The translations under genes were made by a program, and so were the position numbers. From positions 44,116 through 108,115 of the forward strand of contig NZ_SNZF01000014.1 of NCBI RefSeq assembly GCF_004363725.1: a stretch of DNA of 64,000 bases, read 5' to 3'. The stretch is from Aquamicrobium defluvii (lineage in GTDB: Bacteria; Pseudomonadota; Alphaproteobacteria; Rhizobiales; Rhizobiaceae). Shown here piece after piece: positions 45,263-54,620 of the stretch. The notes under the pieces were generated by a model, which was not told where the DNA came from, did no database searches, and saw nothing but the letters and a program-made list of their open reading frames with translations. Every line of letters begins with the position of its first letter. Position 1 is the stretch's first letter.

Positions 45263-45748
45263 TTACTTATCCTCCCACACACCGCGCGGCAGGCTGAGCC
45301 ATTTGTTGTGCGCCTTCATCACGACGAAAGTTTCGCTGCCCCTGATTACGCCTGGCTCCGCCAGCCCCGGCAGCACCTCGCTCGTAACCCGGTAGAGCTC
45401 CTCCATGTCCCCCTCGAACAACACTTCGCAGATGAGGTCGTACCTGCCGGTCACGATGCTGACCGAAGTGACGAAAGGAAGCTCCGACATCTTCTTCGCA
45501 ATTTCGTTCAGCCGGCCGTGCCCATTGGCATGAATACCGAGGATGGCGACGATCAGCTCGGGCCGCTCCGCCACATTGACGACACCGGCAATCCGGAAAA
45601 GCTTGCTTTCAATAAGCGCCTTCAGGCGGGCGCGGACGGTCGGGGGGCTCAAATCCAGCCGCTCCGCTATCTGGTTTGCGCCCTCCCGCGCATCGTCCGA
45701 CAAAAGCTTCACCAGCTTCCTGTCGATCTTGTCGAGCAATGCACGCAT
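45263..45748 (-). CDS. Lrp/AsnC-family regulator
   Basis: A 161-residue regulator. The N-terminal helix-turn-helix (GANQIAERLDLSPPTVRARLKAL) is followed by a RAM ligand-binding domain (VAILGIHANGHGRLNEIA, VTGRYDLICEVLF). ATG 45748 has GAGGGGG upstream; the ATG at 45793 has none and is rejected. It is the first gene of a run that continues with an amino-acid importer and two FAD dehydrogenases, so it most likely senses their substrate and controls the set. Confidence 0.87.
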   Translation of the reverse strand: MRALLDKIDRKLVKLLSDDAREGANQIAERLDLSPPTVRARLKALIESKLFRIAGVVNVAERPELIVAILGIHANGHGRLNEIAKKMSELPFVTSVSIVTGRYDLICEVLFEGDMEELYRVTSEVLPGLAEPGVIRGSETFVVMKAHNKWLSLPRGVWEDK

Positions 45749-46244
45749 TGCCGGCCCCCTCGCTATCCGATCAATCCTATTTTCAATATGCAACGAATGT
45801 CAATTCAAATTTTTCCATTCGAAAATATTACGGATTATTTTTATTCTATACAGAAAATCCCTCGCGAAGCCGCAGAGAGGCAACGGGTAGAGAATCCACA
45901 TTCAGGCAGACCCGATGATCGCGGGTGGCTGCGGCGCTGAAAGCGCTCCCCGCGCCCGTCTGGATGCGCGATGGTTTCCTGAATGGACAGGCCGGCTGAC
46001 CGGCGCCCTCACCTGTGGGTGAGCTTCGCACCGGTTCCTGCTTCCCGACCTGCCCGCCATTGCGAGGATAAAGGCGCCATGAGCAGAAAGGCTCTGGCGC
46101 TGTGTGCTGGCAAACCCGCCGACAGGGGTTCGCAGGCGAGGAAAAAAATAGCGCTTCAGCTTGCTGGCGCCGACGCCGTGCTGACGTGCGAACCCTCCCG
46201 GCGACCCGGCAATTTCCGACCGGCTTTCAAGCAGGCATTACTGT
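45749..46244. other. Gene-poor stretch between the lrp-like gene and the CoA-transferase gene
   Basis: A 496-base region. The left part (45780-45860) is strikingly AT-rich and should hold the lrp promoter. The right part is GC-rich with small hairpins (for example GGCGCTGAAAGCGCTCC near 45934). An ATG at 46079 with AGGATAAAGG before it opens a frame (MSRKALALCAG) whose composition is not protein-like. No riboswitch was recognised. Confidence 0.45.
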
Positions 46245-47378
46245 TCAGCGGCGCTCGAACCCGCTCCCGTTGTGCTCGCCGAGATGCGGCGACCTTTGGG
46301 ACACGGAAAGTTCGGCTTCGGAGAAGCGGATCGGCGACCGCACGCCCTTCACGCCGTCGTTCTCGACCACCATCGCCCGGTGGACGATCTGCGGATCGGA
46401 AAACACGTCTTCGAGCGTGTTGATCGGCCCGGCCGGAACGCCAACCTTTTCCAGCGCCGCCAGAAGCTCGTCGCGCTTCCAGCTTGCGGTCCGGGCTTCA
46501 AGAATCTCCGTCAGCGCCGCGCGATTGTGGACGCGCAGCGGATTGGTGGAGAACCGTTCCTCCGCAGCGATGTCGCCCACTCCGAGCGTTGCGGTGAGCT
46601 TGGCGAACTGGCTGTCGTTGCCACAGGCAATGATGAGGTAGCCGTCCGAAACCGGAAACACCTGATAGGGTGCGATATTGGGATGGGCATTGCCGAGACG
46701 CTTCGGCGAAACCCCGGAAGTCAGATAATTCATGGCCTGATTGGCCAGCACGCCAACCGTGCTGTCGAACAGCGCCATGTCGATGTGCTGCCCGCGCCCG
46801 GTGGTCTCGCGCATGATCAGCGCGGACTGGATCGCGATCACCGAATAGAGCCCCGTGAAGATGTCGGCGAAGGCGACGCCCACTTTCTGCGGCTGGCCGT
46901 CCGGCTCGCCGGTCAGATGCATGAGACCGGCCATGCCCTGAATGATGAAGTCGTAGCCGGCGCGGTGCGCATAAGGGCCGTTCTGGCCGAAACCGGTGAT
47001 CGAGCAATAGATCAGGCGCGGGTTGACCGCCTTCAGCGTTTCGTAATCGAGCCCGAATTTCGCGAGGTTTCCGACCTTGAAATTCTCTATGACGACATCG
47101 GCCTGGGCGATCAGGTCCTTCACGCGCTGAAGGTCTTCCGGCGATTTGAAGTCCGCGGTGATGCTCTTCTTGCCACGGTTGCAGGCATGGAAATAGGCAG
47201 CGGCCTTGTCGTCGCCGGCTTCTATGAAGGGCGGGCCCCAGCGGCGCGTGTCGTCGCCCTCGGGCGCCTCGACCTTGATCACCGTGGCGCCAAGGTCGGC
47301 CAGCGTCTGGCCAGCCCACGGGCCAGCGAGAATCCGCGCCAGCTCAACGACGCGCACACCTTCGAGCGGATATTTCAT
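46245..47378 (-). CDS. CaiB/BaiF-family CoA-transferase, probably glutarate-specific
   Basis: A 377-residue class III CoA-transferase. MKYPLEGVRVVELARILAGP is the typical start, the catalytic Asp lies in VAFADIFTG, and ITGFGQNGPYAHRAGYDFI is conserved. The gene directly downstream of glutaryl-CoA dehydrogenase suggests it activates glutarate with succinyl-CoA, like SUGCT. ATG 47378 is chosen; the longer frame includes the intergenic spacer. Substrate assignment rests on context. Confidence 0.86.
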   Translation of the reverse strand: MKYPLEGVRVVELARILAGPWAGQTLADLGATVIKVEAPEGDDTRRWGPPFIEAGDDKAAAYFHACNRGKKSITADFKSPEDLQRVKDLIAQADVVIENFKVGNLAKFGLDYETLKAVNPRLIYCSITGFGQNGPYAHRAGYDFIIQGMAGLMHLTGEPDGQPQKVGVAFADIFTGLYSVIAIQSALIMRETTGRGQHIDMALFDSTVGVLANQAMNYLTSGVSPKRLGNAHPNIAPYQVFPVSDGYLIIACGNDSQFAKLTATLGVGDIAAEERFSTNPLRVHNRAALTEILEARTASWKRDELLAALEKVGVPAGPINTLEDVFSDPQIVHRAMVVENDGVKGVRSPIRFSEAELSVSQRSPHLGEHNGSGFERR

Positions 47379-47439
47379 GCTGCCTGCCCCGGTTGAAACG
47401 CGGGGGCCGGCACCGTCATGGCGCCGGCCCCGCCTGTTC

Positions 47440-48630
47440 TCAGAAAAATGCCTGCAGACCGGTCTGGGCGCGGCCGAGGATGAGGGCATGCACATCATGC
47501 GTGCCTTCATAGGTGTTGACCGTCTCCAGGTTCTGCGCATGGCGCATGATGCCGAATTCGATCTGGATGCCGTTGCCGCCGTGCATGTCACGGGCCAGCC
47601 GCGCGATGTCCAGCGCCTTGCCGCAATTGTTGCGCTTGACGATGGAGATCATTTCGGGAGCGAACTTGCCCTCGTCCATCAGGCGGCCGACGCGCAGCGA
47701 GGCCTGAAGGCCCAGCGCGATCTCGGTCTGCATGTCGGCCAGCTTCTTCTGGTAGAGCTGCGTTGCCGCCAGCGGACGGCCGAACTGATGCCGGTCGAGC
47801 CCATACTGGCGCGCGCGCGTCCAGCACTCTTCGGCGGCGCCGAGAACGCCCCACGAAATTCCGTAGCGCGCCCGGTTGAGACAGCCGAACGGCCCCTTCA
47901 GGCCCGACACGTTGGGCAGCAGCGCATCCTCGCCCACTTCCACATCCTCAAGCACGATCTCGCCGGTGATCGAGGCGCGTAGCGAAAGCTTGCCGCCGAT
48001 CTTCGGGGCGGAAAGGCCCTTCATGCCCTTTTCCAGCACGAAGCCGCGAATGGCGTCCTTGCCGTCCTCGCCCTTCAGCTTCGCCCAGACCACGAACACG
48101 TCGGCGATCGGGGAGTTGGAAATCCACATCTTGGAGCCGTTGAGGCGATAGCCGCCGTCGATCCTTTCGGCGCGGGTCTTCATGCCGCCCGGATCGGAGC
48201 CGGCATCCGGCTCGGTCAGGCCGAAGCAGCCGATCCACTCGCCCGAAACGAGCTTCGGCAGATATTTCCTGCGCTGCCCTTCCGAGCCGTAGGCATAGAT
48301 CGGATAGATGACGAGCGAGGACTGCACGCTCATCATCGAGCGGAAGCCGGAATCGACGCGCTCGATCTCGCGCGCTACCAGCCCGTAGGAGACGTAGTTG
48401 GCGTTGGCAGCGCCATATTCTTCCGGCAGCGTGACGCCGAGCAAACCCGTCGAGCCCATTTTGGCGAACAGCTCGGGGTCGGTCTTTTCCTCCATATAGG
48501 CGTTTTCGATGATCGGCCGCAGCTCCTCGTCGGCGAAGGATTTCGCGGTGTCGCGGATCATCCGCTCTTCATCGCTCAGCTGATCGTCGAAAAGGAACGG
48601 ATCGTTCCAGATGAAGGATGTCTTGCTCAT
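47440..48630 (-). CDS. gcdH: Glutaryl-CoA dehydrogenase
   Basis: A 396-residue acyl-CoA dehydrogenase. It oxidises and decarboxylates glutaryl-CoA to crotonyl-CoA in lysine and tryptophan breakdown. [20 protein letters not shown] is the FAD/substrate signature, and the catalytic Glu is E375 in [17 protein letters not shown], the glutaryl-CoA dehydrogenase type. [20 protein letters not shown] at the start fits the family. It forms an operon with the CoA-transferase and is divergent from a LysR regulator. Confidence 0.92.
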   Translation of the reverse strand: MSKTSFIWNDPFLFDDQLSDEERMIRDTAKSFADEELRPIIENAYMEEKTDPELFAKMGSTGLLGVTLPEEYGAANANYVSYGLVAREIERVDSGFRSMMSVQSSLVIYPIYAYGSEGQRRKYLPKLVSGEWIGCFGLTEPDAGSDPGGMKTRAERIDGGYRLNGSKMWISNSPIADVFVVWAKLKGEDGKDAIRGFVLEKGMKGLSAPKIGGKLSLRASITGEIVLEDVEVGEDALLPNVSGLKGPFGCLNRARYGISWGVLGAAEECWTRARQYGLDRHQFGRPLAATQLYQKKLADMQTEIALGLQASLRVGRLMDEGKFAPEMISIVKRNNCGKALDIARLARDMHGGNGIQIEFGIMRHAQNLETVNTYEGTHDVHALILGRAQTGLQAFF

Positions 48631-48707
48631 GGCTGCTCCCGATTATGTGCGTGCGCGATTTTGCCGGCGACACTGGACTTTGACGAACTGGCGCACAAGC
48701 CATATTT

Positions 48708-48725
48708 ACTCAAGCCACTTTGAGT
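48708..48725. promoter_or_regulatory. Candidate LysR-type operator
   Basis: ACTCAA-N6-TTGAGT is a perfect inverted repeat, 15 bases before the regulator start and 78 bases upstream of gcdH on the other side. It fits the T-N11-A style of LysR sites, and its place in a divergent promoter supports that. Confidence 0.6.
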
Positions 48726-48739
48726 TTTATGCAAACCGA

Positions 48740-49651
48740 ATGAGCAATCTGCAACGCCGCCTCATACCATCCACGGCTTCGCTCACCGCATTTGACGCCG
48801 TGGCGCGGCTCGGCAGCTTTTCCGCGGCCGCCGAAGCGCTCAGCCTCACGCCCGGCGCCATCAGCCGCCAGATCGCGGCGCTGGAGGAGCAGCTGGGGGT
48901 GACGCTCTTCGTCAGGAACAACAAGGGCGTGGCGCTGACGGGGCGCGGAGAACGCTACGCAAGAGGCGTCGCGGATATCATCGAACGCATGCGCGTGCTG
49001 TCCCTGCAAGCCATGGCGCAAGGCGCTTCAAGCGTCCTGAGGCTGGCGTTTCCGCCAACCTTCGGCACGCGCTGGCTGCTGCCGCGCATCCCCGATTATG
49101 TGCGAAGCCATCCGGAAATGACGCTCAGCTTCTCGACCCGGATCGGCCATTTCGATTTCGACAAGGAGGATCTGGACGCTGCCATTCATGTCGGCACGGC
49201 GGACTGGCCGGGATGCGACTGCCGTCTGCTCCTGAAGGAAATGGTGGTGCCGGTTTGTAGCCCGGATTTCCTCTCACAGAACCCGATTTCCGGCCCGGCC
49301 TCCCTGCTGAAGGTGCCGCTGCTGGAAATGGCCTCGCGCCCTCATGCATGGAAACTCTGGTTTTTACATTTCGGCATAGCGGAACACTACCGTGAAGGCA
49401 TGCGCTTCGAACAGTTCATGAACGTCTCGCAAGCCTGCCGTGCCGGGCTCGGCGTCGCGCTGATGCCGTCCTTCCTCATCGACAGCGAACTGGCCAGCGG
49501 CCAGCTCGTCAAGGCGCTCGACCTGCCCGTGGAGAGCGCCAGCGCCTACTACTTCGTCACCCCGAACGAAAAGACCGCCGACGCCGGCGTGAGATATTTT
49601 CGCAACTGGCTGACCGGACAGATCGATCTGTTCAAGAAGGGCGGACAATAG
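48740..49651 (+). CDS. LysR-family regulator of the glutarate genes
   Basis: A 303-residue LysR regulator. The helix-turn-helix is LTAFDAVARLGSFSAAAEAL followed by LTPGAISRQIAALEEQLGV; the effector domain starts near SSVLRLAFPPTFGTRWLLPR, typical of the GcvA-like group. ATG 48740 gives MSNLQRRLIPSTASL. The gene is divergent from gcdH with 109 bases between, so control of glutaryl-CoA breakdown (as for GcdR in other bacteria) is likely; the effector would be glutarate or glutaryl-CoA. A terminator follows. Confidence 0.86.
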   Translation: MSNLQRRLIPSTASLTAFDAVARLGSFSAAAEALSLTPGAISRQIAALEEQLGVTLFVRNNKGVALTGRGERYARGVADIIERMRVLSLQAMAQGASSVLRLAFPPTFGTRWLLPRIPDYVRSHPEMTLSFSTRIGHFDFDKEDLDAAIHVGTADWPGCDCRLLLKEMVVPVCSPDFLSQNPISGPASLLKVPLLEMASRPHAWKLWFLHFGIAEHYREGMRFEQFMNVSQACRAGLGVALMPSFLIDSELASGQLVKALDLPVESASAYYFVTPNEKTADAGVRYFRNWLTGQIDLFKKGGQ

Positions 49652-49735
49652 CTCCGCCACAGGGGGCGGCGCTTGCCGGCCGGATGTTCCGGAAGTGCGT
49701 GAGAGCGCCCGGCAGGCCGGCCTCCTGCACGGCGA

Positions 49736-49760
49736 GCCCCGCCCGGAGGCGGGGCCTTTT
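49736..49760 (+). terminator. Terminator of the LysR gene
   Basis: GCCCCGCC, loop CGGA, GGCGGGGC, one C, then TTTT: an 8-bp stem with T-tract. Confidence 0.8.
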
Positions 49761-49984
49761 CATTGCCTGCCGATATTGCCGTTGGAGGCAGACACCTGCG
49801 AAGCGGCAAGGAACATGAGCGTGGATGCCACTGTCCGGCGGCTCCAGCCCGCCTCCGCCGCCTTGTCCAGAAGCTGCTCCAGAAGCGGCAGAAACACTTT
49901 CCTGCATTCCGATTCATGCGCCATGAACTCGCTTGGCGGGTGTTCTGGCGCGGGAACGGTATCGAAACCCGGCATGATCGTCAT
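49760..49984 (-). CDS. Small unknown protein
   Basis: A 74-residue ORF with protein-like composition: TVPAPEHPPSEFMAHESECR, then LEQLLDKAAEAGWSRRTVAS. No signal peptide or membrane span. It lies between the LysR gene terminator and groEL, on the groEL strand. I have a vague memory of similar short rhizobial proteins, but no name. The ribosome site is weak (GGGA), so the start is uncertain. Confidence 0.5.
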   Translation of the reverse strand: MTIMPGFDTVPAPEHPPSEFMAHESECRKVFLPLLEQLLDKAAEAGWSRRTVASTLMFLAASQVSASNGNIGRQ

Positions 49985-50014
49985 GACAGTTCCCGAATTG
50001 TCGTCTGAAGCCGT

Positions 50015-50042
50015 GCCCGCTCCCGGTCAGGGAGCGGGCTTT
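50015..50042. terminator. Hairpin downstream of groEL
   Basis: A 10-bp stem GCCCGCTCCC/GGGAGCGGGC just beyond the groEL stop. T-tracts follow only on the plus strand (TTTGTG), so its use for groEL is uncertain. Confidence 0.5.
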
Positions 50043-50053
50043 GTGTCGGCCGC

Positions 50054-51694
<1,641 letters not shown>

Positions 51695-51713
51695 TCAGTA
51701 GGCAGCTTACTTT

Positions 51714-51827
51714 GACTGTTTCTTTTCGCGTCCCGCTCAGGGACTGTTTCTTTTCGCGTCCCGCTCGGGGACTGTTTCTGCTCACGGCCCCGCTCGGGGA
51801 CTGTTTCTGCTCACGGCCCCGCTCAGG
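51714..51827 (-). repeat. Four 28-29 bp tandem repeats filling the groES-groEL spacer
   Basis: Units begin at 51714, 51742, 51770 and 51799 on the plus strand. Each starts GACTGTTTCT and ends CCGCTC(A/G)GG. Units 1-2 share TTTTCGCGTC in the middle (28 bp), and units 3-4 share GCTCACGGCC (29 bp), so the array arose by at least two duplications. The groES stop codon (51823-51825) lies inside unit 4, so the array begins within the gene end. Confidence 0.9.
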
Positions 51828-52137
51828 CGGCCTTCTTGACGGCGGCGGTCTCCTCGATCACGCCCATTACGTCGCCTTCCTTCATGATCAGAAGGTCCTC
51901 GCCCTTGAGCCTGATCTCGGTGCCGGACCACTTGCCGAACAGGATGCGGTCTCCCACCTTCACGTCGAGCTCGACCAGCTTGCCGCTTTCGTCGCGCGCG
52001 CCCGGACCGACGGCGATAACCTCGCCTTCCTGCGGCTTCTCCTTCGCGGTATCGGGAATGATGATGCCGCCGGCCGTCTTCTCGTCGGCTTCGATGCGGC
52101 GCACCAGAATGCGGTCATGCAGGGGACGGAATGTCAT
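51823..52137 (-). CDS. groES: Co-chaperonin GroES
   Basis: A 104-residue Hsp10 that caps the GroEL chamber. [20 protein letters not shown], the mobile loop around [16 protein letters not shown], and [20 protein letters not shown] are family blocks. It is transcribed before groEL. A candidate RpoH promoter and a CIRCE-like palindrome lie upstream. Its C-terminus (VKKAA) and stop sit at the edge of the tandem-repeat array. Confidence 0.97.
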   Translation of the reverse strand: MTFRPLHDRILVRRIEADEKTAGGIIIPDTAKEKPQEGEVIAVGPGARDESGKLVELDVKVGDRILFGKWSGTEIRLKGEDLLIMKEGDVMGVIEETAAVKKAA

Positions 52138-52239
52138 GTCTTTGTTCTCCTCTCAAGGACAAACGGACTGCGCCGTTCCACCCGGATCGTGCAGAGCGGA
52201 ACGGCACGCGCGACCCTTTCCGGCGTTGCGCGGCTATCG

Positions 52240-52268
52240 ATCTGGTTTCGCCGTTTCACGGTTTCAAG
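52240..52268 (-). promoter_or_regulatory. Candidate RpoH (heat-shock) promoter of groES
   Basis: On the minus strand CTTGAA (52268-52263) and CCAGAT (52245-52240) are 17 bases apart, about 100 bases before groES. CTTGAA fits the alphaproteobacterial RpoH -35; the -10 is only approximate. Confidence 0.5.
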
Positions 52269-52286
52269 AGGGATCGGCAAAAATTT

Positions 52287-52317
52287 TGGCACTCGCAGCA
52301 CATCACTGCTAGTGCCA
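52287..52317. promoter_or_regulatory. CIRCE-like palindrome upstream of groES
   Basis: TGGCACTCGCAG, loop CACATCA, CTGCTAGTGCCA is an inverted repeat of 12-base arms with one mismatch. TTGGCACTC at its left end is one base from the left half of CIRCE (TTAGCACTC); the right half fits poorly. HrcA binding is possible, but the site lies upstream of the proposed promoter. Confidence 0.5.
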
Positions 52318-52566
52318 TGAAATCACGAAGTTTTTTATCCGCCAAACCATTCGGCACTTGATTTTACGGGATGCCGGCGGCACCTTTTTGAAATGCGGGT
52401 GGCCGCGTGCAAACAGGCGGCGCAAGGGGCATATGGAACGCTGCGACCGCTCCGGAGCGTCGCGGGACCGGGGCTTCGCACCGCCCGCATCCAACCGTCG
52501 CCTGGCGGCCGGGGTGCAGGCGCGGTTTCTTCGGAACCAGCCCCGGCCATGTGGAAGGATGCGCAA

Positions 52567-52845
52567 ATGGCAACCACGGCCAGCAGGGATTTCCAGCTTC
52601 AGATGAACGGCTACGGGCTCACCACGGCTGAAATCCATTATCATATGCCGGATCATCCCAGCCTGCTTCAGCTTTACATCTGGCAGGAATACGATCTCGC
52701 GCCGCACTTTCCCGAGTTGAAAGGCTTTCTCGACTACTGGACGAAGGAACTGGATGGCCCGCTCCATTCCGTGCGCGTCGCCCACCACCATCTGATCAGA
52801 CCCTCGGAATGGCGCGCGGTTGAAGGCATCATAACCATCCACTGA
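52567..52845 (+). CDS. usg: Usg-family protein
   Basis: A 92-residue small cytoplasmic protein. FQLQMNGYGLTTAEIHYHMP, then QEYDLAPHFPELKGFLDYW and HSVRVAHHHLIRP are the Usg family blocks known from alphaproteobacteria. Its function is unknown. ATG 52567 follows GGAAGGA; the upstream open frame is not family-like. It is divergent from groES. Confidence 0.85.
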   Translation: MATTASRDFQLQMNGYGLTTAEIHYHMPDHPSLLQLYIWQEYDLAPHFPELKGFLDYWTKELDGPLHSVRVAHHHLIRPSEWRAVEGIITIH

Positions 52846-52914
52846 ATGCCGTGCGGCAGCGCCGCCTTGCCCTCGATGACGGGCCTCGCCGCCACTGCCG
52901 CGGCCCGTCAGGCT

Positions 52915-53132
52915 TCACGCCTCCTCGCCGTCGGGCTCCAGCAGATCGATCAACGCCGCAACGCGTGAGCCCGGCAGGGGCCGCCCGCCCCCATCAGCGC
53001 CTCGTCGCTGTGCAGCCAGGCCCATGCTTCCCTGAGGTCCGCAACCGACGCACCCGTCGCCATCAGGTCAGCGATGACTTCCTCGTCCGCAGGTCCAACA
53101 ACGGATATGATTTCCTCGCGTGTCATCGTCAT
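52915..53132 (-). pseudogene. Small unknown gene with a probable frameshift near its 3' end
   Basis: From ATG 53132 (GGGGAGACAAGGC before it) the frame reads MTMTREEIISVVGPADEEVI and then AWAWLHSDEALMGAGG before ending at 52950 with an odd tail. In the -1 frame, from the G/C-rich run near 52985-52993, the reading continues as GRPLPGSRVAALIDLLEP and ends at 52915 with strongly GC-ending codons. One missing base in the run would restore a 72-residue protein. A true mutation or a sequencing error in the G-run are both possible. Confidence 0.6.
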
Positions 53133-53329
53133 GCCTTGTCTCCCCGATTTCATGGCTGGCATCCCGATGAAACGGGGATTGCGGCTTCGAGGTTCCCCGG
53201 CGTCGCGGGAATGCGCGGGACCAGCGCCTCGCCGTTCACGCAAATGTGGCCGTGGGACAGGGAGATTTTTGCGCGGCATCGTCTAGAAGCTATGGTCTGG
53301 ACCCAGATGACCGCAGAAGGAGAGATCCG

Positions 53330-54556
53330 ATGAGTTCAACCCGCCTCTTCATCCTTCGCCGGCCCTTTCTTCTGGCATTTTCGACCGCGATTGCCGTCGT
53401 TCTGGCCTCCGGTGCGGTTGTGTGGACCCGCGACTTCAATTCTGCCGGACCGAACACCGATTATCGCCCTGCCTTCGAAGGCCAGACGCGGGCTCCGGTC
53501 ATCGCCGACGGGATCAGGCTCGACCGCACAGTGATCGCCGAAGGTCTGGAAAATCCGTGGGGCATGGCCGAACTGCCGGACGGCCGCTGGCTGGTGACCG
53601 AGAAGGCGGGACGCCTGCGTATCGTTGGGACGGACGGCACGATCTCCGATCCCGTCGCAGGCTTGCCGGACGTGTTTTCAACCGGACAGGGCGGGCTTCT
53701 GGATGTGGAGATACGCGACGATTTCGCCGAAACCCGGCGCGTGTGGTGGAGCTATGCCGAACCGCGGGCGGACGGGCTAAACGGAACGTCGGTCGCCACC
53801 GGCACGCTGTCGCCCGACGGGCGCGAGATGACGGACGTCCGCGTCATCTTCCGGCAGGAGCCGGGATGGCGGTCGGAGGCCCATTTCGGCTCCCGGCTGG
53901 TGTTCGACGATCAGGGCGGACTCTTCGTGACGACCGGCGACCGGTCGGTGACGGATGCGCGGCCACTGGCTCAGGACGTCGCCACGCATATCGGCAAGGT
54001 CCTGCGCATCGATCCCGAAGGCGGGCCTGCGCAGGGCAATCCGGCCATCGACGGCGGCCGGCCGGAAATCTGGTCCTACGGCCATCGCAACCTGCAATCC
54101 GCGGCCATCGGCCCCGACGGCGCGCTGTGGACCGTGGAGCACGGGCCGCGCGGCGGCGATGAGCTGAACCGCCCCGAGGCCGGCAGGAATTACGGATGGC
54201 CGGTCATCAACTACGGGATCGAGTATCGGGGCGGCCCGATCGGTGAGGGCCTGACGCAGAAGGAAGGCATGGAGCAGCCGATCTATTACTGGGACCCGGT
54301 GATCGCCCCCAGCGGGCTCGTATTCTACGACGGCGACGTCTTTCCCGAATGGAAGGGCAGCGCCCTGATCGGCGCCCTGCGCGGGCAGGCGCTGGTGCGG
54401 CTCACGATAGAGAACGATCGCGTCACCGGAGAAGCGCGCTATCTGCAGGGATATGCGCGCGTGCGCGATGTTGCCGTCGCAAGGGACGGGGCCGTGATGA
54501 TCCTCACCGACGAAACGAATGGCGAGTTGATCCGCCTCACGCCCGCCCGCGACTGA
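53330..54556 (+). CDS. PQQ-dependent aldose sugar dehydrogenase-type protein
   Basis: A 408-residue periplasmic beta-propeller of the soluble glucose dehydrogenase/YliI family. An N-terminal hydrophobic segment (PFLLAFSTAIAVVLASGAVV) is a signal peptide or anchor. GLENPWGMAELPDGRWLVTE, then SYGHRNLQSAAIGPDGALWT and GGDELNRPEAGRNYGWPVI are the family blocks around the PQQ and catalytic His. ATG 53330 follows AGGAGAG. Substrate and whether PQQ is made in this organism are unknown. Confidence 0.87.
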   Translation: MSSTRLFILRRPFLLAFSTAIAVVLASGAVVWTRDFNSAGPNTDYRPAFEGQTRAPVIADGIRLDRTVIAEGLENPWGMAELPDGRWLVTEKAGRLRIVGTDGTISDPVAGLPDVFSTGQGGLLDVEIRDDFAETRRVWWSYAEPRADGLNGTSVATGTLSPDGREMTDVRVIFRQEPGWRSEAHFGSRLVFDDQGGLFVTTGDRSVTDARPLAQDVATHIGKVLRIDPEGGPAQGNPAIDGGRPEIWSYGHRNLQSAAIGPDGALWTVEHGPRGGDELNRPEAGRNYGWPVINYGIEYRGGPIGEGLTQKEGMEQPIYYWDPVIAPSGLVFYDGDVFPEWKGSALIGALRGQALVRLTIENDRVTGEARYLQGYARVRDVAVARDGAVMILTDETNGELIRLTPARD

Positions 54557-54620
54557 TCGCCCTGCTCCGGAATGAACCGCAACCGTGCACGGTTGTTTCC
54601 CTTCCGGCTCCCTGAAGGCG

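Noticed and set aside
45926..46090. Possible riboswitch (cobalamin or glycine type) between the lrp-like gene and the CoA-transferase gene
   Set aside because: Conserved core motifs such as the B12 box or the glycine aptamer core are missing; only small hairpins are seen.
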